From JANQQZ01 sp039179915 (lineage in GTDB: Bacteria; Planctomycetota; Phycisphaerae; Phycisphaerales; UBA1924), in contig JBCDEF010000178.1 of NCBI GenBank assembly GCA_039179915.1, positions 1 through 5,607 of the forward strand: a DNA stretch of 5,607 bases. Direction: 5' to 3'. This document shows positions 1 to 5,557 of this stretch, piece after piece. The notes beneath the pieces were generated by a model. That model had not been told where the DNA came from. It made no database searches and saw only the letters and a program-made list of their open reading frames with translations. Each line of letters opens with the position of its first letter. Within the stretch, counting starts at the first letter, position 1. The translations under genes were made by a program, and so were the position numbers.

Positions 1-444
1 CTCGCGGATCTCTTTGCCGACGGAACCCCGCCGCCGGCGAGCGCAACGCTGGTCATGGGCGTCCCGTACCGCACCGATCTGCTGTACGACGAGCATTTCC
101 GCCGGCTCGCCGAGACACGCACGGAGTTCGACTACCTGACGGCGATCAGCCGGGAAACGGCTGGGCAGGCCGGCTGCGGCGAGTACGTCCAGGACGCGCT
201 CCAATCGGCCGCCGATCGGCTCCTTCCTGTGCTGAGCAGCGAGCGGACACTGGTCTATATCTGCGGCATCGCTGGGATGGAGCTCGGCATCCTCCGCGGG
301 CTCGCCGAGCATCTCCCGCCGGAGGCTCTCGCCCGGTTCCTGACGGTTGACCCTTCGGTGGAGCACGACCGCGCTTCGTGGACCCGCCGGATGCTGCACA
401 AGCAGCTCAAGCCGACCCGGCGGGTGTTCCTCGAGGTCTACTAA
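1..444 (+). CDS. Plant-type ferredoxin--NADP(+) reductase, C-terminal part (5' end outside the window)
   Basis: The frame is open from base 1 and ends at TAA (442-444), giving 147 residues of an N-truncated protein. It matches the NADP-binding half of plant-type ferredoxin-NADP(+) reductases, FAD enzymes that pass electrons between ferredoxin or flavodoxin and NADP(H) in the cytoplasm. Visible motifs, numbered from the first codon: GVPYRTDLLY at 20-29, the counterpart of the family's GVPTSSSLLY; ISRE at 49-52 followed by EYVQ at 61-64, where the Ser, Arg and Tyr are the usual contacts for the 2'-phosphate of NADP; YICGIAGMELGI around 91-102, the counterpart of YMCGLKGMEKGI; and a terminal EVY, whose last Tyr stacks on the flavin in this family. 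The FAD-binding domain lies upstream of the window. The ATG at 55 is internal to the domain and is not the real start. The family call is firm. Physiological direction (NADPH supply or ferredoxin reduction) cannot be told. Confidence 0.85.
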   Translation, partial: LADLFADGTPPPASATLVMGVPYRTDLLYDEHFRRLAETRTEFDYLTAISRETAGQAGCGEYVQDALQSAADRLLPVLSSERTLVYICGIAGMELGILRGLAEHLPPEALARFLTVDPSVEHDRASWTRRMLHKQLKPTRRVFLEVY

Positions 445-457
445 CCGCACAGGCCGC

Positions 458-463
458 TACGAT
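458..463 (+). promoter_or_regulatory. Possible -10 box (TACGAT) upstream of the exported helical protein
   Basis: TACGAT lies in the 58-bp gap between the reductase gene and the next gene, about 40 bases before the ATG. It would give a leader of roughly 33 bases. No clear -35 hexamer is seen at the expected distance. The context GGCCGCTACGAT resembles GGCCGTACACT in front of the peptide-binding protein gene, which is the main reason to list it. In DNA this GC-rich the match is weak evidence. Confidence 0.2.
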
Positions 464-469
464 GCCAGC

Positions 470-485
470 CGGCGGCGGCCCGCCG
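470..485 (+). repeat. Short GC hairpin in the gap after the reductase gene
   Basis: CGGCGG (470-475) and CCGCCG (480-485) are perfectly complementary around a 4-base loop. The structure sits 25 bases after the reductase stop codon and just before the Shine-Dalgarno sequence of the next gene. There is no T tract, so it is not a standard intrinsic terminator. In GC-rich DNA a 6-bp stem can arise by chance. Confidence 0.25.
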
Positions 486-488
486 AAC

Positions 489-495
489 GAGAGGA
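489..495 (+). promoter_or_regulatory. Ribosome binding site GAGAGGA deciding the start at 503
   Basis: GAGAGGA ends 7 bases before the ATG at 503. The open frame extends upstream to an ATG at 347, but that start lies deep inside the reductase gene and has no such site. The ATG at 503 is also directly followed by a signal-peptide-like stretch, so 503 is the better start. Confidence 0.6.
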
Positions 496-502
496 CTCTC
501 CC

Positions 503-1516
503 ATGATCTCGCGTCTGTTTGCATTTTCGGTCGCCGGCTGCCTGGCGGCGAACGCGTCGCTTTCGCAGCCGTTCGATGCCGCCGCGGCCGCCGAGTCGCT
601 GGCCGGCGGCGATACCGCCGCGATCGAGGAGGCCCGCGAGGACGCCGTCCGCTACCTCTCGCAGCGCCGGCTGAGCGTGTCCGACCGGCTCGCGGCCGAG
701 GGGGCGCTCCGGGACGCGATCGAGTCCGCCATCGAATCCGGCGACGAGTTCCGAACGGTGAACGCGCTGCTGGTCGCGGGTTATCTCGTCACGCCGACGA
801 GCTTCCAGGCGATCGAGCCGCTGCTCCGCGACGAGCGGCCCGGTGTACGCTACGCGGCGTTCAAGGCGATGCGGGACTCGATGCGCGTGCTCGGCGAGCA
901 GGCGTCGCCCTCTCTGCAGCCCTCGGCGGCCGGCGAGGCTTTTGAGCGCCTCGCCGAAGCCGCCCGCAGCGAAACCGACCCGACAAATATCGAGGCCGGT
1001 CTCCGCGCCCTCGGGGCGGCCACGACCATGCGGTCGGACCGGATGCGTGCCCTTGCGGAGCGGGCGCAGATCGAGTTTTCCGGCACGGCGCTGACCCACC
1101 TCCGCGGGATCGACCGCAACGCCGATGACCAGGCGTACCGCCAGTCGCTGGGCGCGGTCCTGATCGCTGTGCTCGACCTCCGCACGCTGCTGAGCGACCG
1201 GAGCCTACGGATCGACGAGGCGGCGGTCCGCGGGGCCGCGGAACTCGCCGGCGGCGTGATCCAGCACGTCTACGAGGGCTTCACCGAGGCCGGGTCGATC
1301 GAGTCGATCCCCGAATCTCGACGGTTGATGATGGCACAGGCCATGACCGCCGGCGAGACGCTTGCCTTCTTCGCCGTCTCCCGGCTCGATAGCGGCGTGA
1401 CCGCCACAGAGGTTGCCGCCGACTTCAGCCGCGGCGACGACCGCTCGTTCCGCGCCGGGGCGCTCCGCATCATCAGCACGCTGGAACGCAACGGCATCCC
1501 GACCGGCGGGGGCTGA
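503..1516 (+). CDS. Exported alpha-helical (HEAT-like) protein of unknown function
   Basis: A 337-residue protein. I do not recognise a named family. The N-terminus (residues 1-21) looks like an export signal: Arg4, a short hydrophobic run, then small residues. Two readings are possible: ordinary signal peptidase cleavage near residues 17-21, or lipoprotein processing at Cys13, which is preceded by VAG, a legal lipobox, though only 12 residues from the start. The mature part is rich in Ala, Arg, Glu and Leu and looks almost wholly helical. Residues 83-130 (with LLRDERPGVRYAAFKAMR) and 142-188 resemble degenerate HEAT-type helical repeats, suggesting a protein-binding scaffold in the periplasm or cell envelope. 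No catalytic motif is visible. It lies 58 bases after the reductase gene and 76 bases before the peptide-transport genes on the same strand, so co-transcription is possible but unproven. The gene is real by composition and its ribosome binding site; the function is open. Confidence 0.75.
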   Translation: MISRLFAFSVAGCLAANASLSQPFDAAAAAESLAGGDTAAIEEAREDAVRYLSQRRLSVSDRLAAEGALRDAIESAIESGDEFRTVNALLVAGYLVTPTSFQAIEPLLRDERPGVRYAAFKAMRDSMRVLGEQASPSLQPSAAGEAFERLAEAARSETDPTNIEAGLRALGAATTMRSDRMRALAERAQIEFSGTALTHLRGIDRNADDQAYRQSLGAVLIAVLDLRTLLSDRSLRIDEAAVRGAAELAGGVIQHVYEGFTEAGSIESIPESRRLMMAQAMTAGETLAFFAVSRLDSGVTATEVAADFSRGDDRSFRAGALRIISTLERNGIPTGGG

Positions 1517-1527
1517 CCCGCCAGCCG

Positions 1528-1549
1528 GACGAACCGGTCGACGAACCGG
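1528..1549 (+). repeat. Tandem 12-base direct repeat (two copies of GACGAACCGG)
   Basis: GACGAACCGG occurs at 1528-1537 and again at 1540-1549, a 12-base period, in the gap between the helical protein gene and the peptide-binding protein gene. A 5-bp stem (CGGCC 1547-1551, GGCCG 1555-1559) follows. This could be a duplicated protein-binding half-site or replication slippage; nothing in the window decides it. Confidence 0.3.
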
Positions 1550-1568
1550 CCGCGGGCCGCAGTGTGCC

Positions 1569-1592
1569 GCCCGGAGGCCGTACACTCCGGGC
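1569..1592 (+). repeat. Perfect 8-bp hairpin abutting the start codon and holding the Shine-Dalgarno sequence
   Basis: GCCCGGAG (1569-1576) pairs perfectly with CTCCGGGC (1585-1592) around the 8-base loop GCCGTACA. The stem has seven G-C pairs and one A-T pair. It ends directly against the ATG at 1593. The only Shine-Dalgarno-like GGAGG (1573-1577) is almost entirely inside the left arm. If the transcript includes this leader, the ribosome binding site would be sequestered. If instead transcription begins at or near the ATG, the hairpin is absent from the mRNA. Confidence 0.5.
1581..1586 (+). promoter_or_regulatory. Possible -10 box (TACACT) compatible with a leaderless transcript
   Basis: TACACT ends 6 bases before the ATG at 1593, the spacing expected if transcription begins at the A of the start codon. 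GGAGG is 15 bases from the ATG, too far for a normal Shine-Dalgarno site, which makes leaderless initiation worth considering. No clear -35 hexamer is seen. This element overlaps the hairpin at 1569-1592, and the two readings compete. Confidence 0.3.
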
Positions 1593-3533
1593 ATGTTCAA
1601 GCTTTTCCTCCCGGTGGTCATCCTGCTCGCCGCGGTGACGCTCACGGTTGCGACCGATGACCCCGATCCGCCCGCCGACTTCACGTTCATCAACCGCGGC
1701 AGCATCAGCACGCTCGACCCGCAACGGATGAGCTGGATGCAGGACCTCCGTGTCGCCAGGCTGCTCTACGAGCCGCTCGTCCGGCTCGACACGCTGCACG
1801 AGAACTACGAGGTGATCCCCGGCGTCGCCGAGCGATGGGAGGTCTCCGACGACCAAACCGTCTACACGTTCCATCTGCGTGATGATGCCAAGTGGTCAAA
1901 CGGCGAGCCCGTCACCGCGCAGCAGTTTGTGTACTCGTGGCGGCGGGCGCTCCTGCCCGAGACGGCCTCGGACTACGCCAAGCTGTTCCAGTCGATCAAG
2001 GGCGCCGACGAGTTCTTCGCCTGGCGCACAGACCAGACCGCGGACTACGCCGAGCGCGTCTCGAGCATCCCGCCGGCAGATCGCAAGGCCGAAGTCCAGC
2101 GGCTCTGGGATGAGGCGATGGCCTTCTTCGACGCCAACGTCGGGCTCAAAGCCCTGGACGACCGAACGCTCCGGGTCGAGCTCAAGAACCCGACGCCGTA
2201 CTGGCTCGATCTGTGCGCGTTCGCGGTGTTCAGCCCGGTCTACGAGCCGCTGGTCTCGCAGTACGAGCGGCTCTCGCCCGAGACCGGGCAGATCAAGATC
2301 GAGTTCGGCTGGACCAAGCCGCCGCTGACCGTGACCAACGGCCCGTTCATGCTCGAGCGGTGGCGGTTCAAGCGGGGGCTGTTCCTGCGGGCCAACCCGT
2401 ACTGGTGGGCCAAAGACACGCTCGACGTCGAGACCATCGGTATCCCGAGCGTCGAGGACCCCAATGCGGCGGTGCTGGCCTTCGAGACCGGTGCGGTTGA
2501 TTGGGTCAGCGATCTGACGACCGACTACCGGATCAGCATGCTCGAGGACAAGTGGGCGTTCTATGCCGAGCACGCCGACGAGGTCGAGCGGCTCAAGGCC
2601 GAGGGCCTCGACCAGTTCGCGATCGCCGCCGCGCTGCCCGACGACCCACGCAAGAACGTGCACGCTGTCGACAACTTCGCGACGTATTGGTACAACTTCA
2701 ACTGCCTGCCGACGCTGCCGGACGGGCGGCCCAACCCGTTCCACGACCCGCGGGTCCGGCGGGCGTTCGCGATGTGCATCGACAAACGCACTATCACCGA
2801 CAAGATCAACCGCATCGGACAACCCGTGGCCAGCACGATCATCCCCAAGGGCTCGATCGCGGGCTACACATCTCCCGATGGCCTCAAGTGTGTGTCCGAT
2901 TTCTGGGACGACCCCGAGGGCCTCGAAGCGCACATCGCCGAGGCCAAGCGCCTGCTCGCCGAAGCGGGATATCCCTCGCCCGACGACCTGCCCGTGATCG
3001 AGCTGCTGTTCAACAAAGACTCGGGGCACGACCTGATCGGCCAGCAGATCGCGAGAGACTGGGAGCGGTACCTGGGCGTGCAGACCCAGCTTTCGCAGAA
3101 GGAGATCAAGGTCTTCCGTGACGATCTCAAGAACGCGAACTACATGACCAGCCGCGCCGGCTGGTACGCCGACTACGCCGACCCAACGACCTTCCTCGAC
3201 CTCAACCGCACCGGCAACGGCAACAACGACCGCAAATACTCCAACCCGGTCTACGACGACCTGCTCGAACGGGCCAAGACCGGGCTCGACCCCGAGAAGC
3301 GGATGGCGCTTCTCTCCGAGGCCGAGCGGATCATCGTCGAGGAAGATCTGCCCAAGGTGCCGATCTTCCACTACGTCAGCCTGTACCTCTTCGACCCGGA
3401 CCGGCTGACCGGGCTCAACTCGCACCCGCGGGCAAACCAGGACCTCTATCTCGTCGACATCCTCGGCGACGGCGAGGGCGGCGAGACCGTCAAGCGTATC
3501 CGACGCGACGCGCAGCCGGAGGCGGCCAACTGA
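1593..3533 (+). CDS. Peptide ABC transporter periplasmic substrate-binding protein (OppA/DppA family, SBP_bac_5)
   Basis: A 646-residue protein that binds peptides in the periplasm and delivers them to the permease encoded next. Residues 1-20 form a signal peptide (FKLFLPVVILLAAVTLTVA) with no cysteine, so it is a soluble periplasmic protein and not a lipoprotein. The family signature region is clear at 79-120: WEVSDDQTVYTFHLRDDAKW, then NGEPVTAQQFVYSWRRAL. Other OppA-like marks are LDPQ at 41-44, LKALDDRTLRVEL at 185-197, NGPF at 249-252, ANPYWW at 267-272 and GWYADYADPTTFLDL at 523-537, close to the matching OppA segment. It is longer than E. coli OppA (543 aa), mostly through extra charged segments near 143-180 and 320-355 and a C-terminal tail after about 620. 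The start at 1593 is chosen because the signal peptide begins there; upstream in-frame sequence is Arg/Pro-rich and overlaps the preceding gene. The stop overlaps the permease start by one base. Substrate could be peptide or another ligand of the family. Confidence 0.9.
   Translation: MFKLFLPVVILLAAVTLTVATDDPDPPADFTFINRGSISTLDPQRMSWMQDLRVARLLYEPLVRLDTLHENYEVIPGVAERWEVSDDQTVYTFHLRDDAKWSNGEPVTAQQFVYSWRRALLPETASDYAKLFQSIKGADEFFAWRTDQTADYAERVSSIPPADRKAEVQRLWDEAMAFFDANVGLKALDDRTLRVELKNPTPYWLDLCAFAVFSPVYEPLVSQYERLSPETGQIKIEFGWTKPPLTVTNGPFMLERWRFKRGLFLRANPYWWAKDTLDVETIGIPSVEDPNAAVLAFETGAVDWVSDLTTDYRISMLEDKWAFYAEHADEVERLKAEGLDQFAIAAALPDDPRKNVHAVDNFATYWYNFNCLPTLPDGRPNPFHDPRVRRAFAMCIDKRTITDKINRIGQPVASTIIPKGSIAGYTSPDGLKCVSDFWDDPEGLEAHIAEAKRLLAEAGYPSPDDLPVIELLFNKDSGHDLIGQQIARDWERYLGVQTQLSQKEIKVFRDDLKNANYMTSRAGWYADYADPTTFLDLNRTGNGNNDRKYSNPVYDDLLERAKTGLDPEKRMALLSEAERIIVEEDLPKVPIFHYVSLYLFDPDRLTGLNSHPRANQDLYLVDILGDGEGGETVKRIRRDAQPEAAN
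3518..3522 (+). promoter_or_regulatory. Ribosome binding site GGAGG for the permease gene, inside the binding-protein gene
   Basis: GGAGG lies 10 bases before the ATG at 3533, within the last codons of the binding-protein gene. With the TGATG overlap at 3531-3535 it points to translational coupling of the two genes. Confidence 0.6.
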
Positions 3534-4540
3534 TGCTGGGACTCATCCTTCGCCGCCTCGCGCAGCTGCCTGTGATCTTGCTGGTGATCTACACGATCAC
3601 CCTCGCCCTCGCCTGGGCGATCCCGGGCAACCCGCTCGAGAACCCCGACGGCCGGCAGCCCCCCGCCGCCGTCGTCGAGGCGATGAAGCGGCAGTACAAC
3701 CTCGACAGCTTCCCGACGTTCTACACGAGCTACCTCACCAGCGCAACGGGCCTGGACTACGCGGCCGACCTGGTCTCGGGCGACCTCGCCGAGCAGCGCG
3801 AACAGGCCGAAGCCGTCGGCGTCGCGCCGCCGACGCGGTTCGTCTTCGATCTAGGACCGAGCCTGACCTACGACGACTGGCGGGTCAACGAGATCATCGC
3901 GGGCGCGCTGCCCGTCTCGGTCGTCCTCGGGTTCGCGGCCATCCTGATCGCCCTGGGCATCGGCCTGCTCGCGGGCGTGATCGGCGCGGTCAAGCCCAAC
4001 TCGTTCGCCGACCTCGCGACGCTCGTCGTCGCGCTCGTGGGCATCAGCCTGCCGAGCTTCGTCGTCGGGACATTGCTGTTGATCGTCTTCGCCGTCTACT
4101 TCCCGGTGCTGCCCGTCGGCGGCTGGGGCCGGGCGAGCCAGATGGTCCTGCCCGCGTTCACGCTCAGCCTGCCGTTCGCGGCCTACATCGCCCGTCTCAC
4201 CCGCATGGGCATGATCGAGGCCCTCGGCGCCGACTACATCCGCACCGCCCGCGCCAAGGGGCTGGCCGAGAACACCGTCCTCTTCAAGCATGCGCTCAAG
4301 AACGCCTTTTTGCCGGTTCTGAGTTACCTCGGTCCGGCGACCGCCTTTGCCATGACCGGCAGCTTCGTTGTTGAGAAAGTCTTCAACGTGCCGGGCCTCG
4401 GCCAGCACTTCGTCAACGCCGTGCTGAACAAGGACCTGTTCCTGATCATGGGCGTGGTGCTCATCTTCGCGACGATGCTGGTGCTGTTCAACCTGGTGGT
4501 CGACGTGCTGTACCGGTGGGTGGATCCGCGGATCAGCTAG
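3533..4540 (+). CDS. Peptide ABC transporter inner-membrane permease (DppB/OppB family)
   Basis: A 335-residue membrane protein, one of the two subunits that normally form the channel of a peptide importer. The typical DppB layout is visible: TM1 at about 11-30, a long periplasmic loop, then TM2 about 125-150, TM3 about 160-190, TM4 about 203-220, TM5 about 258-282 and TM6 about 302-326, ending in DPRI. The cytoplasmic EAA loop that docks on the ATPase is at 229-258 (EALGADYIRTARAKGL, then KHALKNA). GDL (83-85), DLGPSL (106-111) and VNEIIA (118-123) bracket about 20 extra residues compared with common DppB sequences, an insertion in the first periplasmic loop. It overlaps the binding-protein gene by one base and so shares its transcript. 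The partner DppC/OppC that usually follows is missing: the next gene begins at the adjacent base on the other strand. Family call is firm; DppB against OppB and the substrate are not resolved. Confidence 0.92.
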   Translation: MLGLILRRLAQLPVILLVIYTITLALAWAIPGNPLENPDGRQPPAAVVEAMKRQYNLDSFPTFYTSYLTSATGLDYAADLVSGDLAEQREQAEAVGVAPPTRFVFDLGPSLTYDDWRVNEIIAGALPVSVVLGFAAILIALGIGLLAGVIGAVKPNSFADLATLVVALVGISLPSFVVGTLLLIVFAVYFPVLPVGGWGRASQMVLPAFTLSLPFAAYIARLTRMGMIEALGADYIRTARAKGLAENTVLFKHALKNAFLPVLSYLGPATAFAMTGSFVVEKVFNVPGLGQHFVNAVLNKDLFLIMGVVLIFATMLVLFNLVVDVLYRWVDPRIS

Positions 4541-4566
4541 TTACTTCATCACATGATGAAGTAACT
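4539..4566. repeat. Perfect 13-bp inverted repeat on the convergent gene junction (possible bidirectional terminator)
   Basis: AGTTACTTCATCA (4539-4551) and TGATGAAGTAACT (4554-4566) are perfect reverse complements around the 2-base centre CA. As RNA, the 6-base loop CACATG with a longer outer stem is more realistic. The repeat covers part of the permease stop (TAG 4538-4540) and the last codons plus TAA stop of the leftward gene. A hairpin between convergent genes suggests a shared terminator, but neither side is followed by a T tract, and the stem is AT-rich for this DNA. Confidence 0.55.
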
Positions 4567-5557
4567 GACGCACCTGCTCTGCGTGCTGAAATAGATCATT
4601 CGGCCCAGATACGGGAATTCGCGTCTCTTTCTTGTTCTCGTCAAAAACACCGAGGTACTTTTTGCCCCCGTTGAACCACAGACGACAGATTGGTCGGCGA
4701 TTGTTGTTGTCGAGCAGAACACCGAAGTAGGACTGAACGTCGCGCGGGGTAATCCGCTGAGGCTCAACAAGATCCTGGACTATCGCTTTAATCGCGTATA
4801 AGCCTTCGAGTTCCTCCTCGGTTGTTTCGATCGCGTCAGACTCAGGCTCCTGAGCACCGGGTACCTGCTCGGTCGACGCCGGCACAGCACCACCGTTCTT
4901 TTCGAGTGCAGCGCGAAGCCGCGAATCGACGGCCTCGGTGATATGTGACCGGAGCGAAGCCTTGACGAGATCACGAAACCTGTCTAGGACCTGGGCGGTC
5001 ATCCGACCGGAGTACACCGGGTCGATCAAAACTCGAAGAAACTGATCGGTGGGAGATTCCAGCTGTTTGATAAACTCTTGTCGGATCTGCGCCATCATGC
5101 GGAGGTCTTCGGCTGCCGAGAGCAAAACGTCGAGATCGAACTCCTTCTTCGACATCTTGGACAACTGCTCGATCGATGTCCGTTTCAGATTAACGAGACT
5201 GACTGTCAGAAAGGGCTTCGGATCAAGTTTGTTTGGCTCCAGCAAGTCTGAGTAGATTCGATATACGATGCCATCGGTCAAGATGGCAATCCGGGCTTTG
5301 GTAACGCTGAAGTATCGGTAGAGCTGGGAGCTGTAGCTATCGAGCTTCGCGCCGTGCGGCTTGCACTCGAACAAGATGATCGGCGCGCCCTCTCGGCAGA
5401 TCGCATAGTCGACCTTCTCGCCCTTCTTGATCCCTACGTCGGCGGTGAACTCGGGCACGACTTCGGAGGGATTGAACACGCCGTCGCCAAGCGACTGGAT
5501 GAACGGAAGAACCAACGCAGCCTTTGTCGCCTCCACAGTCTCGACATGTGATACCAA
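4541..5557 (-). CDS. Stand-alone HsdR-N-type protein, predicted PD-(D/E)xK endonuclease (type I restriction R-subunit N-terminal domain)
   Basis: 338 residues from a TTG at 5557-5555. The N-terminal half matches the nuclease domain of type I restriction HsdR subunits (HSDR_N type): EATKAALVLPFIQSLG at 9-24, then NPSEVVPEFTADVG (29-42), Asp50 in KVDYAI, the ECK triad residues Glu64 and Lys66, and QLYRY at 78-82, the QxxxY motif of HsdR nucleases. The C-terminal half (248-338: EEELEGLYAIKAIV, QSYFGVLLDNNNRRPICRLWFN, KKYLGVFDE) fits a known family of short proteins of about 340-380 aa that lack the helicase motor. No HsdM or HsdS is seen nearby. Defence against foreign DNA is an inference only. 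The frame stays open upstream of the TTG to about 5597, there is no ribosome binding site, and homologues tend to have extra residues before EATK, so the true start is probably lost; the 5' end lies in the 5541-5607 palindrome. GC is about 50-55% in sampled lines against 65-75% in neighbours, suggesting transfer. Confidence 0.8.
   Translation of the reverse strand: MVSHVETVEATKAALVLPFIQSLGDGVFNPSEVVPEFTADVGIKKGEKVDYAICREGAPIILFECKPHGAKLDSYSSQLYRYFSVTKARIAILTDGIVYRIYSDLLEPNKLDPKPFLTVSLVNLKRTSIEQLSKMSKKEFDLDVLLSAAEDLRMMAQIRQEFIKQLESPTDQFLRVLIDPVYSGRMTAQVLDRFRDLVKASLRSHITEAVDSRLRAALEKNGGAVPASTEQVPGAQEPESDAIETTEEELEGLYAIKAIVQDLVEPQRITPRDVQSYFGVLLDNNNRRPICRLWFNGGKKYLGVFDENKKETRIPVSGPNDLFQHAEQVRQLLHHVMK

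Noticed and set aside
407..1099. Long open frame on the minus strand (230 codons) opposite the helical protein gene
   Set aside because: Arg/Gly/Glu-rich composition typical of the antisense of a high-GC gene, with no recognisable motif; the plus-strand gene has a signal peptide and a ribosome binding site.
1547..1559. Short stem CGGCC-GCG-GGCCG after the helical protein gene as an intrinsic terminator
   Set aside because: Only 5 bp with a 3-base loop and no following T tract; common by chance in such GC-rich sequence.
1896..3425. Very long minus-strand open frame (509 codons) opposite the peptide-binding protein gene
   Set aside because: It is the antisense shadow of a clearly recognised OppA-type gene; long antisense frames are expected at this GC content, and its Val/Gly/Arg-rich translation has no domain signature.
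4523..4534. Perfect 12-bp palindrome GATCCGCGGATC near the end of the permease gene
   Set aside because: It falls on the conserved codons for DPRI, so coding constraint in GC-rich DNA explains it; no matching partner elsewhere.
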